This document shows, one piece after another, positions 31,074 through 43,269 of a stretch of DNA of 64,000 nucleotides. Origin of the DNA: Tillandsia leiboldiana (taxonomy: Eukaryota; Streptophyta; Magnoliopsida; Poales; Bromeliaceae); the NCBI GenBank assembly GCA_029204045.2, contig CM055069.1, positions 26,330,825 to 26,394,824 of the forward strand, in the 5' to 3' direction. The notes beneath the pieces were generated by a model. It did no database searches, had not been told where the DNA came from, and was given only the letters and a program-made list of their open reading frames with translations. Numbering within the stretch: the stretch's first letter is position 1; the number at the start of each line of letters is the position of its first letter. The translations under genes and the position numbers were made by a program.

Positions 31074-34000
31074 CTGGCTTGCTTGGGCTTTTTGCCCCCT
31101 TTCCCGAGCTCCCCTGCCCATAGCCCCTTTAGCAAAGTTGGAGATCTTCATCTTGCGCATTTTCTGGCAGAGGCCCGGATTTTTTGGAAGCCGCGGCGTC
31201 GACGACTTCGGCATCGGAGCGCAGTGTGGCGATCTTTCATTGGAGGCCCGTTATCGTCGCAGTTTGATCTGAGAGGTCTACAGAGCTACTCCGTCAGTAT
31301 TTTTGGACGATTTCTACGGCGTTGGAATCACGAGAGGTACGTCTTCGATTTTTGTGTTGATCATCTTGCTGGATTCAGAGTTTATGACACGGTTTTTGAG
31401 GCATTTCTAAGCCGCTATTTTCTGGTGGAGTTTTTGGACAGCGGCCCCTTGCCGGAATTTTATCTCTGCAACCGAGTGTCGGATCGAGATGAGCCTTAAC
31501 ACTTTTTGGATCTACTCGTCGCAAGGATTATCATCATATTTTTCTTAGATTTTTACGAGACCTTCCCGGAGGTATACTATTCCTCTCTTGTCTGTGTTTG
31601 AGTTTACAGTTGTATGGTTGTGAGTGTTTGCGCACCTGTACTGTGGAATTTGTAACTTGGCCTACGGGGCTCCGAATTGGGCGTGCAGGTACCCGTTTCG
31701 AAGGTATCGACGCGAGGATCGCAGCAGTATTTTTATTGGAATTTTTGGAGTTCGTTTTACAGGTGAAAATTTCGCATTAAGGGGACTGTTCCCAGCAGAT
31801 TTGTGATGCTTGGATTTTATGGAATTAAGTGTAACTTTGGGTTGTGTTTTTGTACCCAGGAGGTATTGATCACTGTTCCTGTATTATTGGATTGGTGGGT
31901 GTGTAGAGATATCTGTTTCTGGACTGTCTCAGCTGTGCGACTCCGGACAGTTAGCATTTTCAGGTGGGTGGCCTTGTCTCCACGATTGACGGACCGTGCT
32001 TTAAATCTGCTATAGTAGGACTATGCATGATAGTGAAATGCTTGTGCAGCATGTTAGAATGTAGGAATTGCTATTCCTTGTTTTATCTGATGGTATTGTC
32101 ATCTTCTTGCTTTCTACCATCTGTAAATTATAGTTATTGGAACTTGACCTAGCACCCCGTCATATGTTGCATGTGTAACCAGACTAGTAGAAAACCCTCA
32201 CTTGGGCTAGGCTTATTTCTGCTTTAGACATCCACACTTCTACTTTCCTGGACATAGTGTTCTTCCTCGCCCGGGTAGTGGGCCGAGTGGTCAGGAGTTA
32301 TCTTTTAGTGTGGGATGCATTGCACTCGTGCTTGGGAGCAGAGTGGAGTCTGGTAGATGTAGTGGTTCGCTTGTATGTATCGGGAACCGTTTGGGGTAAA
32401 CGGTGGACCCGAGAGATCTTGTTTTCCCCTGTTTGGGTCGTCGCCACTGTGTTAGTGGCAGTAGTTTACTAGTGTTAGCCGGACCTAGAACCCAGAACCC
32501 TTTTCAACATATACATGATTTTAGTCTACCAATGTTTTCTTCCAAACATCGAAGGGCCGCTGGAGTCTGTTCTTGTTTGATTGGACAAAGGCATCAGCCC
32601 TTCGGGGTTTGGGTAAAACACTTGTTTTCTAACTGTTTTTCTAAAAAGAACTAAAATCATTAAATATGGATTTCTTCCAGATCAAATTAGTTTTCAATAA
32701 CAAATGTCACCTTTTCCCGTAAATCTCCCCACTCGAAAGGATTCGAGCGGTCTGGGTTCTAGGGGTCGTTCCTCTGTCGGGACGAAAGCCATGGGGGCCG
32801 AGCCTGGAACCTGTTCTTGTTTGATAGGGTTGTAGGGGTAGGTCTCCCGGGACTTTCGGGCCCTGTTGGTGTCTTCTGCGAGATGTACTGTGATTATTGC
32901 TTTCCCGAACTATAAGGGATCGGGAACTTCGATAGTCGGAGCCTAGAGTCTGTTCTTGTTTGATAGGGTTCTTAGCGCCGGTCTATCGGGTTTCCGAACC
33001 CTTATGGTGTCGGTCTTTCTGGAGAGTTTAGTGTTCTGTTGTGGGAGCCGTCTGGTGGACGGTGGCCCCAGCTGTGTGACTTCCAGCTTGTGGTTGAGAG
33101 TTGGTGTTGTTGGTCGATCTTGTTGATCGTGGTTTGGACTATAGCCTGCATGAGCCATATTTGAGCTCGACAGAGTTACGCGGATACTTTCCTCGGTGGG
33201 GTCGCTCCCCTCGAGAGCCACTCCGGAGTTGGGCCTGTTACTTGCTATCGCGACTTGTCGACGCCGTCCCTCTGACTGGCCCGGTTGGCGGCAGTCACGG
33301 ACACCCTACGGTAGACCTGTCCTGTTGAGGATATGCGGCAGTAGGTGGGCGCAGGTTTGACTGGACCCTTTGAGGCAGTCAGTTTAGATTTGGTGAGTTT
33401 ACTGTGTGTGTTAGTAGATGCATCATGTTTCATCTGTTCCTTTTCTTGAGCATCTAGATAGAGGCATAGTAGCTGTTGAGTTACTTTTCCAGCCCTTTCA
33501 TTTCAGTTTTATATTGTTACTTTATGCCTCTAGTAGACTTAGTGGGCAGTCCGTCGGGCTTGTTGGCGGCACCCACTGAGAACTACTTGGGACGTAGTTC
33601 TCACACCCGTCGTGGTGTATTTTCCCACAGGGACTTCTTGTCACGCCCCGGGGGTTCGAATCGCGCGGAAGAGGAGCCACCAATGCCCCTGAATCAGCCA
33701 TATATTTTTTTTTTGTATAACATTACTCCCCGGCGCGTGCCCAGACCCGCCGCATACACAAATTCACTCTGCAAACGGGCAGAGTCTCCTTTGTATATGC
33801 ACGGCGTCTCAACTACAAAGTGTCTCACAAGGCGTAGCACACACAATCTCTAACCACATCAGTTGGGGTCTCGTACACATACAACCAAACAATTCACATG
33901 ATATTCTAGCATTCACTTAGAGCATAGAGGCCGGTGTTTTGAAAGGATAAATAATCACAAGGTTTTGAAAGCGGCATCCACACGACGCCATCGTTTGTGA

Positions 34001-34539
34001 AGACAGTTCGCAAACACATAAATCCCATAAGGTTTGTAAAGCTCGGTGCCCACACGACACCCACGTTTTAAAAGTAGTTTTCGCAAATGGTTTTCTTTGC
34101 TTTTCATCGTTCAAAACGGCCAAGTAAGAGAGAACGTAGAATTCATTCAATTATTCAAAAAGGAAAAAGGCAACATCCAATTCGACCCCACGGGGGTATC
34201 GCAAACCACAACTAACTAACATGAGTAATAAAAGATAAAGGGAAAGAAAGGTCACTGTGTCTGAAGCTCGATCAAAGTCAGAGCAGCACTCTTGCGGCCT
34301 CTCCGGTGCCCTAGCGCTCGACCCCGGACGGTCTGGGTGAACCTGTCGCGGAGTGGGGAGTCAGTGACAAGAAAATAACATAATAAGCAAATAGGGCTAA
34401 AGTCAGGCAAACCACGATAGAAACCAGAGCAACCAACAATGAAGCACCATGTGCAAACCATACAATGCTGAACCCCGTGCAAACAATATAATGCAGAACC
34501 TCGTGCAAACCAAAACCGGGCACCTCCCCCGGCAACCAC

Positions 34540-35185
34540 ACCGAGCACCTGCCTCGGAGACCCCTACCGAGCACCTGCCTCGGCCGCCGAGCACCCACCT
34601 CGGCATCATCCACCATAACCACACCCTGTATCAAAACAACATCGGGCACCTTCCCCGATGCCCACCGCCGAGCACCTGCCTCGACATCACCGCTCACACC
34701 CCCCACCCATGGGGGCCCCCATTCCTAACGCCACCACCGCGTGGGGTACACGGGTCAACGTACCACTTTTCCGGAAAAGCACACCCTTTGCGGTGGCCAA
34801 ACCGCGGGTGTGCGTGTAGCAATCTCGAGCCTCATCCGAGCACCATCCTCGGCAAACCAGACCGAGCACCTGCCTCGGCAACCAAATATCCACACAATAG
34901 CTTTAACAGGGTTAGCAAATGTAAACATGCAATTACTAAGATCTTTGTGCGTGTAGCAAATCTCGAGCCTCATTCGAGCACCATCCTCGGCAAACCAGAC
35001 CGAGCACCTGCCTCGGCAACCAAATATCCACACAATAGCTTTAACAGGGTTAGCAAATGTAAACATGCAATTACTAAGATCTTTGTGCGTGTAGCAAATC
35101 TCGAGCCTCATCCGAGCACCATCCTCGGCAAACCAGACAGAGCACCTGCCTCGGCAACCAAATATCCACACAATAGCTTTAACAG
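34540..35185. repeat. 138-bp tandem repeat and CCGAG...CTCGG hairpins (left LTR of H)
   Basis: CTCGAG marks unit starts at 34824, 34962 and 35100, exactly 138 bp apart. Within and before these units, CCGAGCACCTGCCTCGG and variants recur about ten times, each a 5-bp inverted repeat. The right LTR has the same array (41174, 41312, 41450). Confidence 0.88.
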
Positions 35186-35459
35186 GGTTAGTGCATAAAC
35201 AGAAGGAGACTGACAATTCCACCTTGCCCCAACATGCTATTTCTAACTGTTAAACCCCATTCCCGAAATCCCCGGGAACGTACCCACCTTGTGTGCGTCG
35301 TCCTGCGTTCGTCCAGTCCGCGTCTGTGCACCAGTCGCCAACAGCGTCCCGCACTCCTGAAGGAACAAGGGCAAGTCAAAGCTTAAAAGTCCGAAGCTTA
35401 CAACGACCCCCAACAGCGTGCAGCGGAGTTCTTCGCACAGCACCGGCCCGTGCGACGAA

Positions 35460-36350
35460 CACTCTGCCTGGGCGCAGCCCCGCGCGGCACCAGCCCGCGC
35501 GGGCGCCCCTCCTGCGGTGCGGGGCGACCCCGCGCGGCACCAGCCCGCGCGGGCGCCCCTCCTGCGGGCGGCCCCGCGTGGCCGGGCGCCGCGCGGGCGC
35601 GCTGCTCGCGGAGCGGGGCGACCCCGCGAGGCACCAGCCCGCGCGGGTGCCCCCCTCTTGCGGGCGGCCCCGCGCGGCCGAGCGCCGCGCGGCGCGCTGC
35701 CCGCGGTGCGGGGCGGCCCCGCGCGGCACCAGCCCGCGCGGGCGCCCCCTCTTGCGGGCGGCCCCGCGCGGCCGAGCGCCGCGCGGGCGCGCTGCCTGCG
35801 GTGCGGGGCGGCCCCGCGCGGCACCAGCCCGCGCTGGCGCCCCCTCTTGCGGGCGGCCCCGCGCGGCCGAGCGCCGCGCGGGCGCGCTGCCCGCGGTGCG
35901 GGGCGGCCCCGCGCGGCACCAGCCCGCGCGGGCGCCCCCTCTTGCGGGCGGCCCCGCGCGGCCGAGCGCCGCGCGGGCGCGCTGCCCGCGGTGCGGGGCG
36001 GCCCCGCGCGGCACCAGCCCGCGCGGGCGCCCCCTCTTGCGGGCGGCCCCGCGCGGCCGAGCGCCGTGCGGGCGCGCTGCCCGCGGTGCGGGGCGGCCCC
36101 GCGCGGCACCAGCCCGCGCGGGCGCCCCGCTCTTGCGGGCGGCCCCGCGCGGCCGAGCGCCGCGCGGGCGCGCTGCCCGCGGTGCGGGGCGGCCCCGCGC
36201 GGCACCAGCCCGCGCGGGCGCCCCCTCTTGTGGGCGGCCCCGCGCGCGGCCGAGTGTCGCGCGGCGCGCTGCCCGCGGCGTTGGGCGACCCCGCGCGGCA
36301 CTTGCCCGCACGGCGCCCCACCCGCGGCCGGCCCCGCGCGCAGCGATGCG
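35460..36350. repeat. 95-bp GC-rich minisatellite (left LTR of H)
   Basis: About nine units of 94-96 bp. The CTTG within TCTTGCGGGCGG marks them at 35657, 35751, 35846, 35941, 36036, 36132 and 36227, with partial units outside. The array is almost free of A and T. It lies just upstream of the TATA box on the minus strand, i.e. in U3. The matching array is at about 41810-42700. Confidence 0.93.
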
Positions 36351-36914
36351 CGACGGCGCCGCCCCCCCTCCTCCCTCCTCGTGACCAACAAAAGAAAAAA
36401 AAGAGAGGGAGATTCCCCCAAACGGAAACGTTTCCGACTCACCTCGATGTGCGAAAGAGGAGGCGAAGGAGGGATCGTCCGCTTGCCTCCACCGGTCCAC
36501 CCTTGCCCGTGCGCTTGGTTATTCTTTGCCGGCGGCTACGAGGGAGGAAGAAGAGGAAGAAGAAAAGAGGCGGCCACCAAAAGACAAAGAAAAATAGGAA
36601 CCCTAATCCTCTTTCCCACACGGCTATATTTATATACTAAAGGAATTAGGGTTTACCTTAAAAGGTGTGCGGGCTGCCGACACGGATCCCGAGGCGTCTA
36701 AGGGGGGCCCCAACTTCGAGAATTAATTCTGGTCAGACCGGGAGTCGGAAAAATAAACCGATCGCGCCCACGCGCTCCGTTCCGCGAGCTCTACCGCCTA
36801 AAATTATCCGCGAGTCCCGACGGACTTTCCGGAAAAACACTAAAAATTGTCCCACAGTCGGACAGTCGTAAGAAAGGGATAACGGAAAGGGTAACGGAAA
36901 AGCCAGGTCTTACA

Positions 36915-36950
36915 TCACTCACCAATAAAAACAAGTTTCGTCCCCGAAAC
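36915..36950 (-). promoter_or_regulatory. 3' inverted motif and weak purine tract of element H
   Basis: GTTTCGGGGACGAAAC (36935-36950) is intact, 20 nt from the LTR. The sequence abutting the LTR, GGTGAGTGA, has two T interruptions, unlike the GGGGGAGGA of B, D and F. Confidence 0.7.
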
Positions 36951-38732
36951 TTAACTCCCGCCTGCGGCGAAGAGGTCCGGGTAGCACTCCCCTATCTTTG
37001 ACTCTGGTTCCTAAGTTACCTCACATTCTTCCTGGTTGCCTCACAGCGCCTTCCCATAGGGGGATCGTCCGGTTGCGCAACCTTTTTGTCCTCTCGTGCT
37101 AAGATCCGCATCGAGGTTTGGCAGTAAAGCCAACCGGTATGTCACCAGGCCTACGCGCTCCAACATCCCGAAAATCGGGTCATTGACGCCAACCAACAAT
37201 GCCAAGAGCTCGAACCATTAGCAATACGCAACTCATTTACTTAAGGCGTTCTGTCACACCGCCAGCGATCTTGTCCTGACTCAACCCACCTGGACGTCTA
37301 TGGCGTACTGTTACAACGCCTCGGGTCTTGGCCCGTCTCACCTCACCTGGACGTCTAAGGCGTACTGTTACAACGCCTCGGGTCTATTGTCACAAGGCCG
37401 GAAGTTGGACCTATTTAACCCTTAACTAAATAGCCAACATAAAAGACAACTAAGTCTTCACCTCCTTATTGGGCAGGAGGGTACGAAGCATTACTTCTAA
37501 GGGTTCCTCTGGGGTCGTGGCCAAAATTTCTCTTGTACGAGGTCTTCCTTGCTACTACCTCCCTCGTAGCCGAAACGTCTGCTTTCCCCCGCCGGTCGCT
37601 GATGTTCGCTTTCACCTGTTGGCACACCAAAAATTGCGCCACAATTTGTACCACATCGCTCTTTCGATTTGGGCCACCAGAAGGTCTGCCATAGATCCCT
37701 GCACCTCTTTGTACCTCCGGAATGCGCGGTATAGGAGGTATTATATACTTTGGCTAGATTTTCTTCCCTCGTTTCTAGCTTATCGGGCACACGAATTCGT
37801 CCCCGGAACCTTATTACATCCCTGAGTCACTCGTAAAAATTCCGCCTTGCTCCGAGGACATTCTGTCTTGCACCAGTTGTAGTTACGTGTCCGTCGATGG
37901 GTCTCCCAAGATCCTCTTGGAGATTCGTCAGACTAGATCTTATAGTCCTTTCCGGGCTTCGGCTGTATGAGCACTGGCGCCTGTGTGCGTCTGTCTTTAA
38001 GTTCTTTGAAACTCCTTTGGCACTGGGCTGTCCAGACGAACCTCTACCCACTTTGGGTTAGTCGATTTAGGGAAGTGGCCTCCCACGAAGCGTCTGTAAT
38101 GGCCTGCCCGTCCTAAGAAGCTTCGGATCTTCGTCACCGTCGTTGGCCGAGCCCAGTTGGCCACCGACTCGATCCTCCTCGGATCCACTGCAATTCCAGA
38201 TGTCGAAACGGTACGCCCCAAAAAGTCCACCTCACGGAGCCAAAACTCACACTTTATGAGTTTGGCATATGGTTGCTGATCCTGGAGGGTCTAGGGGATT
38301 ACTCGCGAGTGTTCCCCATATCCCTTGTCCGTTGTGAGAGTAGATCGGAACGTCCACTATAAGACCATTACCGGCTGGTCTAAGGAGGGCTTGAGTATCC
38401 TATTCATCATGCCTGTGAATACCGCTGGTGCGTTAACGAGTCTGAACGGTATGACCGTGAACTCATGTCGACCACTCCGAGTTCGTAAGGCTGTTTTTCG
38501 GTAAGTCTGGTTCCCGGAGACGCACTTGGAACTTCAAGCAGTCAACTACCACTTAAAGATTGCCGCGACGATCGGCCCCAAGCGTGATGCCGTTAACTTT
38601 TAACGGAAACCTCATTAGTCCTTAGAGACTAAGAACCCGCCTCGCCCTCGCTGGGCAGGAAGGAGTACAGCCGCCTGCCTCGAGGGGTAGCCGGAGGATC
38701 CGACCGAACTTATCTCTACGATGGGATTTCTT
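36951..38732 (-). pseudogene. Element H pol remnant
   Basis: Scattered pol fragments can be matched to element D on the minus strand. There is an RT/RNase H connection piece (FLGRTVSTSGIAVDP, then WARPTTVTKIRSFLGRAG and YRRFVGG) around 38000-38230. An integrase zinc-domain relic (TAHSGGTKRCRDLWQTFWWP) lies at about 37600-37720, and a chromodomain-region relic at 36960-37120. FIDD, the protease DTGA and the integrase D-D-E core are not recognisable. Numerous stops and frame changes separate the pieces. A 57-bp tandem duplication (37288-37384) lies within the decayed integrase part. No function remains. Confidence 0.85.
37288..37384. repeat. 57-bp tandem duplication
   Basis: ACCTGGACGTCTA(T/A)GGCGTACTG and the following bases occur twice, 57 bp apart, in the decayed pol of H. 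Confidence 0.75.
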
Positions 38733-39828
38733 CTAATATCTATGGTAGGGAGAAACATGAAGCGAGGGGGAGGGGTGGGATGCTGCTACGGGTGATGTCC
38801 CTGTTTCCGAGGGGCAGTTGGAACAATGGCGCCCCGGTTTGCCGCATCGAAAACGATGGTCTTGCTTCTGGGGACATTCGGTCACTTGGTGTATTCCACC
38901 GCAATTGATGCAAGATTTGTCCACCGACCATTGTCCTCCCGTCGGCGCATTCGTGGTTCCTTATTGCCATCTCAGGTATTTAGGAGGCCGGCTCCTCTTG
39001 GTATGCTCCTTTCCAAAACAAGGTCGAGCTCGCTTCTTATCCCCGCCGCAATCTGAGCTCTCCCGTCGGGCTCGTGAACTCGCAAATTCGTGCTCCACTG
39101 TGCTGGCTCTATCGACCACCTCCTAGAAGGTGTGCAAATCCGCCGTTTGCACCACCTTGTAGATATCGCTTCGTAAACCATTCACAAAAAGACGGGCTTT
39201 GTGAGATTCATCTCTTATAACAGGGGGAACACATTTGGTCAACCTCACAATTTGCCCGTTGATAACTCGTAACTGTCTGACTTCCTTTCTTGATGTGCTT
39301 CCGGTCATCTTCCATCTGCTGTTTGATGCTGTCGGAGAGAAATTCCTCAAACAGTTTTTCTCGGAACGTGGTCCAAGATGGAAGGGCGGTGCCCTCGCAG
39401 TAACGGCGGTCATTCTGGGGATAGGTGTCACCACGGTCTCTCCCAAGGGAGCTCCAACAGTGGCCCCCGGCATAAGTCCCGAAGTTGCTGGTGTTAGTGC
39501 TGCTGAAGGCGTCGTCGGATGAACCGACGGTATCTCGGTCACCGAGGTCGGAGAAGGGGCAACCGTAGTCTCGCTGACCGCCACCGACGGTCTCGTCACT
39601 GGTGCGGTTGGTCCGGGCAAAGAAGCCTGGGCGACCTCCATTGGTAATGTCGACTGTTGCGCCCACTGCCGCATTTGTTCCATAAGGGTTGCCAACTGCC
39701 CGGCCACCTCTTGTAGTTGTTGTCGGAGCAGCTGATACTCCGCCGCTATTGGCACCGTACTTTCTGCCCCTGCGTTCTCCGCTGATAACCCCTTTCGGGC
39801 CATTAATCGCTACATACAAAGAAACCAA
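38733..39828 (-). pseudogene. Element H gag remnant
   Basis: The longest piece (39803-39123) starts MARKGLSAEN and has a coiled-coil-like stretch (YQLLRQQLQEVAGQLATLMEQM), then a Pro/Thr/Val-rich spacer. Capsid fragments then appear in two frames: WTTFREKLFEEFLSDSIKQQ in one, and LFVNGLRSDIYKVVQ in another. Two knuckles can still be read near 38800-38920: CINCGGIHQVTEC and a damaged second one, FRCGKPGRHCSNC. At least one TAG (near 39124) and one TAA (near 38970) interrupt the frame. It may still give a truncated coiled-coil product, but not a working Gag. Confidence 0.82.
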
Positions 39829-39843
39829 GTCAACCCTAGACCT

Positions 39844-39862
39844 ATCGGGTCTAGCACCACGA
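39844..39862 (-). promoter_or_regulatory. Leader hairpin of element H (different sequence)
   Basis: CTAGACC / GGTCTAG, a 7-bp inverted repeat with a 5-nt loop, in the leader between primer binding site and gag. It sits roughly where A, C and D have their conserved hairpin, but is unrelated in sequence. Coordinates are approximate to a few bases. Confidence 0.4.
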
Positions 39863-39970
39863 CCTACAGACGTACTAAAATTAAATCCCCCAGTTCACTT
39901 TATTAATCAGTAGTTAGTGTATTGCGCCCCGTGGATGTTGGGCCCCGACTGTTGTGGTTAAAGTTTACCT

Positions 39971-39981
39971 CTCTGATACCA
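39971..39981 (-). promoter_or_regulatory. Primer binding site of element H
   Basis: TGGTATCAGAG on the minus strand, 8 nt (GATTAAGA) inside the LTR, as in C and D. Confidence 0.9.
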
Positions 39982-39989
39982 TCTTAATC

Positions 39990-42900
39990 TGTCACGCCCC
40001 GGGGGTTCGAATCGCGCGGAAGAGGAGCCACCAATGCCCCTGAATCAGCCATATATTTTTTTTTTGTATAACATTACTCCCCGGCGCGTGCCCAGACCCG
40101 CCGCATACACAAATTCACTCTGCAAACGGGCAGAGTCTCCTTTGTATATGCACGGCGTCTCAACTACAAAGTGTCTCACAAGGCGTAGCACACACAATCT
40201 CTAACCACATCAGTTGGGGTCTCGTACACATACAACCAAACAATTCACATGATATTCTAGCATTCACTTAGAGCATAGAGGCCGGTGTTTTGAAAGGATA
40301 AATAATCACAAGGTTTTGAAAGCGGCATCCACACGACGCCATCGTTTGTGAAGACAGTTCGCAAACACATAAATCCCATAAGGTTTGTAAAGCTCGGTGC
40401 CCACACGACACCCACGTTTTAAAAGTAGTTTTCGCAAACGGTTTTCTTTGCTTTTCATCGTTCAAAACGGCCAAGTAAGAGAGAACGTAGAATTCATTCA
40501 ATTATTCAAAAAGGAAAAAGGCAACATCCACTTCGACCCCACGGGGGTATCGCAAACCACAACTAACTAACATGAGTAATAAAAGATAAAGGGAAAGAAA
40601 GGTCACTGTGTCTGAAGCTCGATCAAAGTCAGAGCAGCACTCTTGCGGCCTCTCCGGTGCCCTAGCGCTCGACCCCGGACGGTCTGGGTGAACCTGTCGC
40701 GGAGTGGGGAGTCAGTGACAAGAAAATAACATAATAAGCAAATAGGGCTAAAGTCAGGCAAACCACGATAGAAACCAGAGCAACCAACAATGAAGCACCA
40801 TGTGCAAACCATACAATGCTGAACCCCGTGCAAACAATATAATGCAGAACCTCGTGCAAACCAAACCGGGCACCTCCCCCGGCAACCACACCGAGCACCT
40901 GCCTCGGAGACCCCTACCGAGCACCTGCCTCGGCCGCCGAGCACCCACCTCAGCATCATCCACCATAACCACACCCTGTATCAAAACAACATCGGGCACC
41001 TTCCCCGATGCCCACCGCCGAGCACCTGCCTCGACATCACCGCTCACACCCCCCACCCATGGGGGCCCCCATTCCTAACGCCACCACCGCGTGGGGTACA
41101 CGGGTCAACGTACCACTTTTCCGGAAAAGCACACCCTTTGCGGTGGCCAAACCGCGGGTGTGCGTGTAGCAATCTCGAGCCTCATCCGAGCGCCATCCTC
41201 GGCAAACCAGACCGAGCACCTGCCTCGGCAACCAAATATCCACACAATAGCTTTAACAGGGTTAGCAAATGTAAACATGCAATTACTAAGATCTTTGTGC
41301 GTGTAGCAAATCTCGAGCCTCATCCGAGCACCATCCTCGGCAAACCAGACCGAGCACCTGCCTCGGCAACCAAATATCCACACAATAGCTTTAACAGGGT
41401 TAGCAAATGTAAACATGCAATTACTAAGATCTTTGTGCGTGTAGCAAATCTCGAGCCTCATCCGAGCACCATCCTCGGCAAACCAGACCGAGAACCTGCC
41501 TCGGCAACCAAATATCCACACAATAGCTTTAACAGGGTTAGTGCATAAACAGAAGGAGACTGACAATTCCACCTTGCCCCAACATGCTATTTCTAACTGT
41601 TAAACCCCATTCCCGAAATCCCCGGGAACGTACCCACCTTGTGTGCGTCGTCCTGCGTTCGTCCAGTCCGCGTCTGTGCACCAGTCGCCAACAGCGTCCC
41701 GCACTCCTGAAGGAACAAGGGCAAGTCAAAGCTTAAAAGTCCGAAGCTTACAACGACCCCCAACAGCGTGCAGCGGAGTTCTTCGCACAGCACCGGCCCG
41801 TGCGACGAACACTCTGCCTGGGCGCAGCCCCGCGCGGCACCAGCCCGCGCGGGCGCCCCTCCTGCGGTGCGGGGCGACCCCGCGCGGCACCAGCCCGCGC
41901 GGGCGCCCCTCCTGCGGGCGGCCCCGCGCGGCCGGGCGCCGCGCGGGCGCGCTGCTCGCGGAGCGGGGCGACCCCGCGCGGCACCAGCCCGCGCGGGTGC
42001 CCCCCTCTTGCGGGCGGCCCCGCGCGGCCGAGCGCCGCGCGGCGCGCTGCCCACGGTGCGGGGCGGCCCCGCGCGGCACCAGCCCGCGCGGGCGCCCCTT
42101 CTTGCGGGCGGCCCCGCGCGGCCGAGCGCCGCGCGGGCGCGCTGCCCGCGGTGCGGGGCGGCCCCGCGCGGCACCAGCCCGCGCGGGCGCCCCCTCTTGC
42201 GGGCGGCCCCGCGCGGCCGAGCGCCGCGCGGGCGCGCTGCCCGCGGTGCGGGGCGGCCCCGCGCGGCACCAGCCCGCGCGGGCGCCCCCTCTTGCGGGCG
42301 GCCCCGCGCGGCCGAGCGCCGCGCGGGCGCGCTGCCCGCGGTGCGGGGCGGCCCCGCGCGGCACCAGCCCGCGCGGGCGCCCCCTCTTGCGGGCGGCCCC
42401 GCGCGGCCGAGCGCCGCGCGGGCGCGCTGCCCGCGGTGCGGGGCGGCCCCGCGCGGCACCAGCCCGCGCGGGCGCCCCGCTCTTGCGGGCGGCCCCGCGC
42501 GGCCGAGCGCCGCGCGGGCGCGCTGCCCGCGGTGCGGGGCGGCCCCGCGCGGCACCAGCCCGCGCGGGCGCCCCCTCTTGTGGGCGGCCCCGCGCGCGGC
42601 CGAGTGTCGCGCGGCGCGCTGCCCGCGGCGTGGGGCGACCCCGCGCGGCACTTGCCCGCACGGCGCCCCACCCGCGGCCGGCCCCGCGCGCAGCGATGAG
42701 CGACGGCGCCGCCCCCCCTCCTCCCTCCTCGTGACCAACAAAAGAAAAAAAAGAGAGGGAGATTCCCCCAAACGGAAACGTTTCCGACTCACCTCGATGT
42801 GCGAAAGAGGAGGAGAAGGAGGGATCGTCCGCTTGCCTCCACCGGTCCACCCTTGCCCGTGCGCTTGGTTATTCTTTGCCGGCGGCTACGAGGGAGGAAA

Positions 42901-43264
42901 AAGAGGAAGAAGAAAAGAGGCGGCCACCAAAAGACAAAGAAAAAGAGGAACCCTAATCCTCTTTCCCACACGGCTATATTTATATACTAAAGGAATTAGG
43001 GTTTACCTTAAAAGGTGTGCGGGCTGCCGACACGGATCCCGAGGCGTCTAAGGGGGGCCCCAACTTCGAGAATTAATTCTGGTCAGACCGGGAGTCGGAA
43101 AAATAAACCGATCGCGCCCACGCGCTCCGTTCCGCGAGCTCTACCGCCTAAAATTATCCGCGAGTCCCGACGGACTTTCCGGAAAAACACTAAAAATTGT
43201 CCCACAGTCGGACAGTCGTAAGAAAGGGATAACGGAAAGGGTAACGGAAAAGCCAGGTCTTACA
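39990..43264 (-). repeat. 5' LTR of element H
   Basis: 3,275 bp, nearly identical to the left copy, including the 138-bp and 95-bp arrays (41174-41550 and about 41810-42700) and the TATATAAATA box near 42980. Part of the few differences lie in the arrays. No gene is present. Confidence 0.95.
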
Positions 43265-43269
43265 CTTCT

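Larger units (their letters stand above)
30236..33638 (+). repeat. Solo LTR E, first part
   Basis: Holds CACGTG at 30635, 30715 and 30862, a CGG-rich stretch (30529-30600) and the TATA box at 31065. A loosely repeated TCTGTTCTTGTTTGATAGGG motif occurs around 32560-32960. No convincing gene lies in these 3.4 kb. Confidence 0.9.
33639..36914 (-). repeat. 3' LTR of element H
   Basis: 3,276 bp; minus strand TGTAAGACCTGGC (36914) to GGCGTGACA (33639). It contains short hairpins, a 138-bp repeat, a 95-bp GC-rich repeat and a TATATAAATA box near 36630. The long reading frames over 35243-36701, on both strands and in all frames, come from the GC-rich repeat. Confidence 0.95.
33639..43264 (-). mobile_element. 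Element H: young, coding-defective gypsy retrotransposon
   Basis: A 9,626-bp minus-strand element with two 3.28-kb LTRs (33639-36914, 39990-43264), duplication CTTCT (33634-33638, 43265-43269) and a primer binding site at 39971-39981. The LTRs differ by about 19 substitutions and one 1-nt gap, about 0.6%, the lowest divergence in the window. Its internal part is only 3,075 bp, against about 5.1 kb in D, and contains gag and pol remnants broken by many stops, shifts and deletions. It most likely moved using proteins from another element. It is inserted in solo LTR E. Confidence 0.95.

Noticed and set aside
35243..36701. Several 300-430-codon frames on both strands, rich in Ala/Arg/Gly/Pro (and the same at 41593-43051)
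   Set aside because: They lie in the 95-bp, nearly AT-free repeat of H's LTRs, where stop codons are rare in every frame. The translations are repeats of the unit, overlap one another in all frames and begin or end in LTR sequence.
37466..39828. Small frames on the plus strand within element H
   Set aside because: They are shadows of the decayed minus-strand gag-pol and match nothing recognisable.
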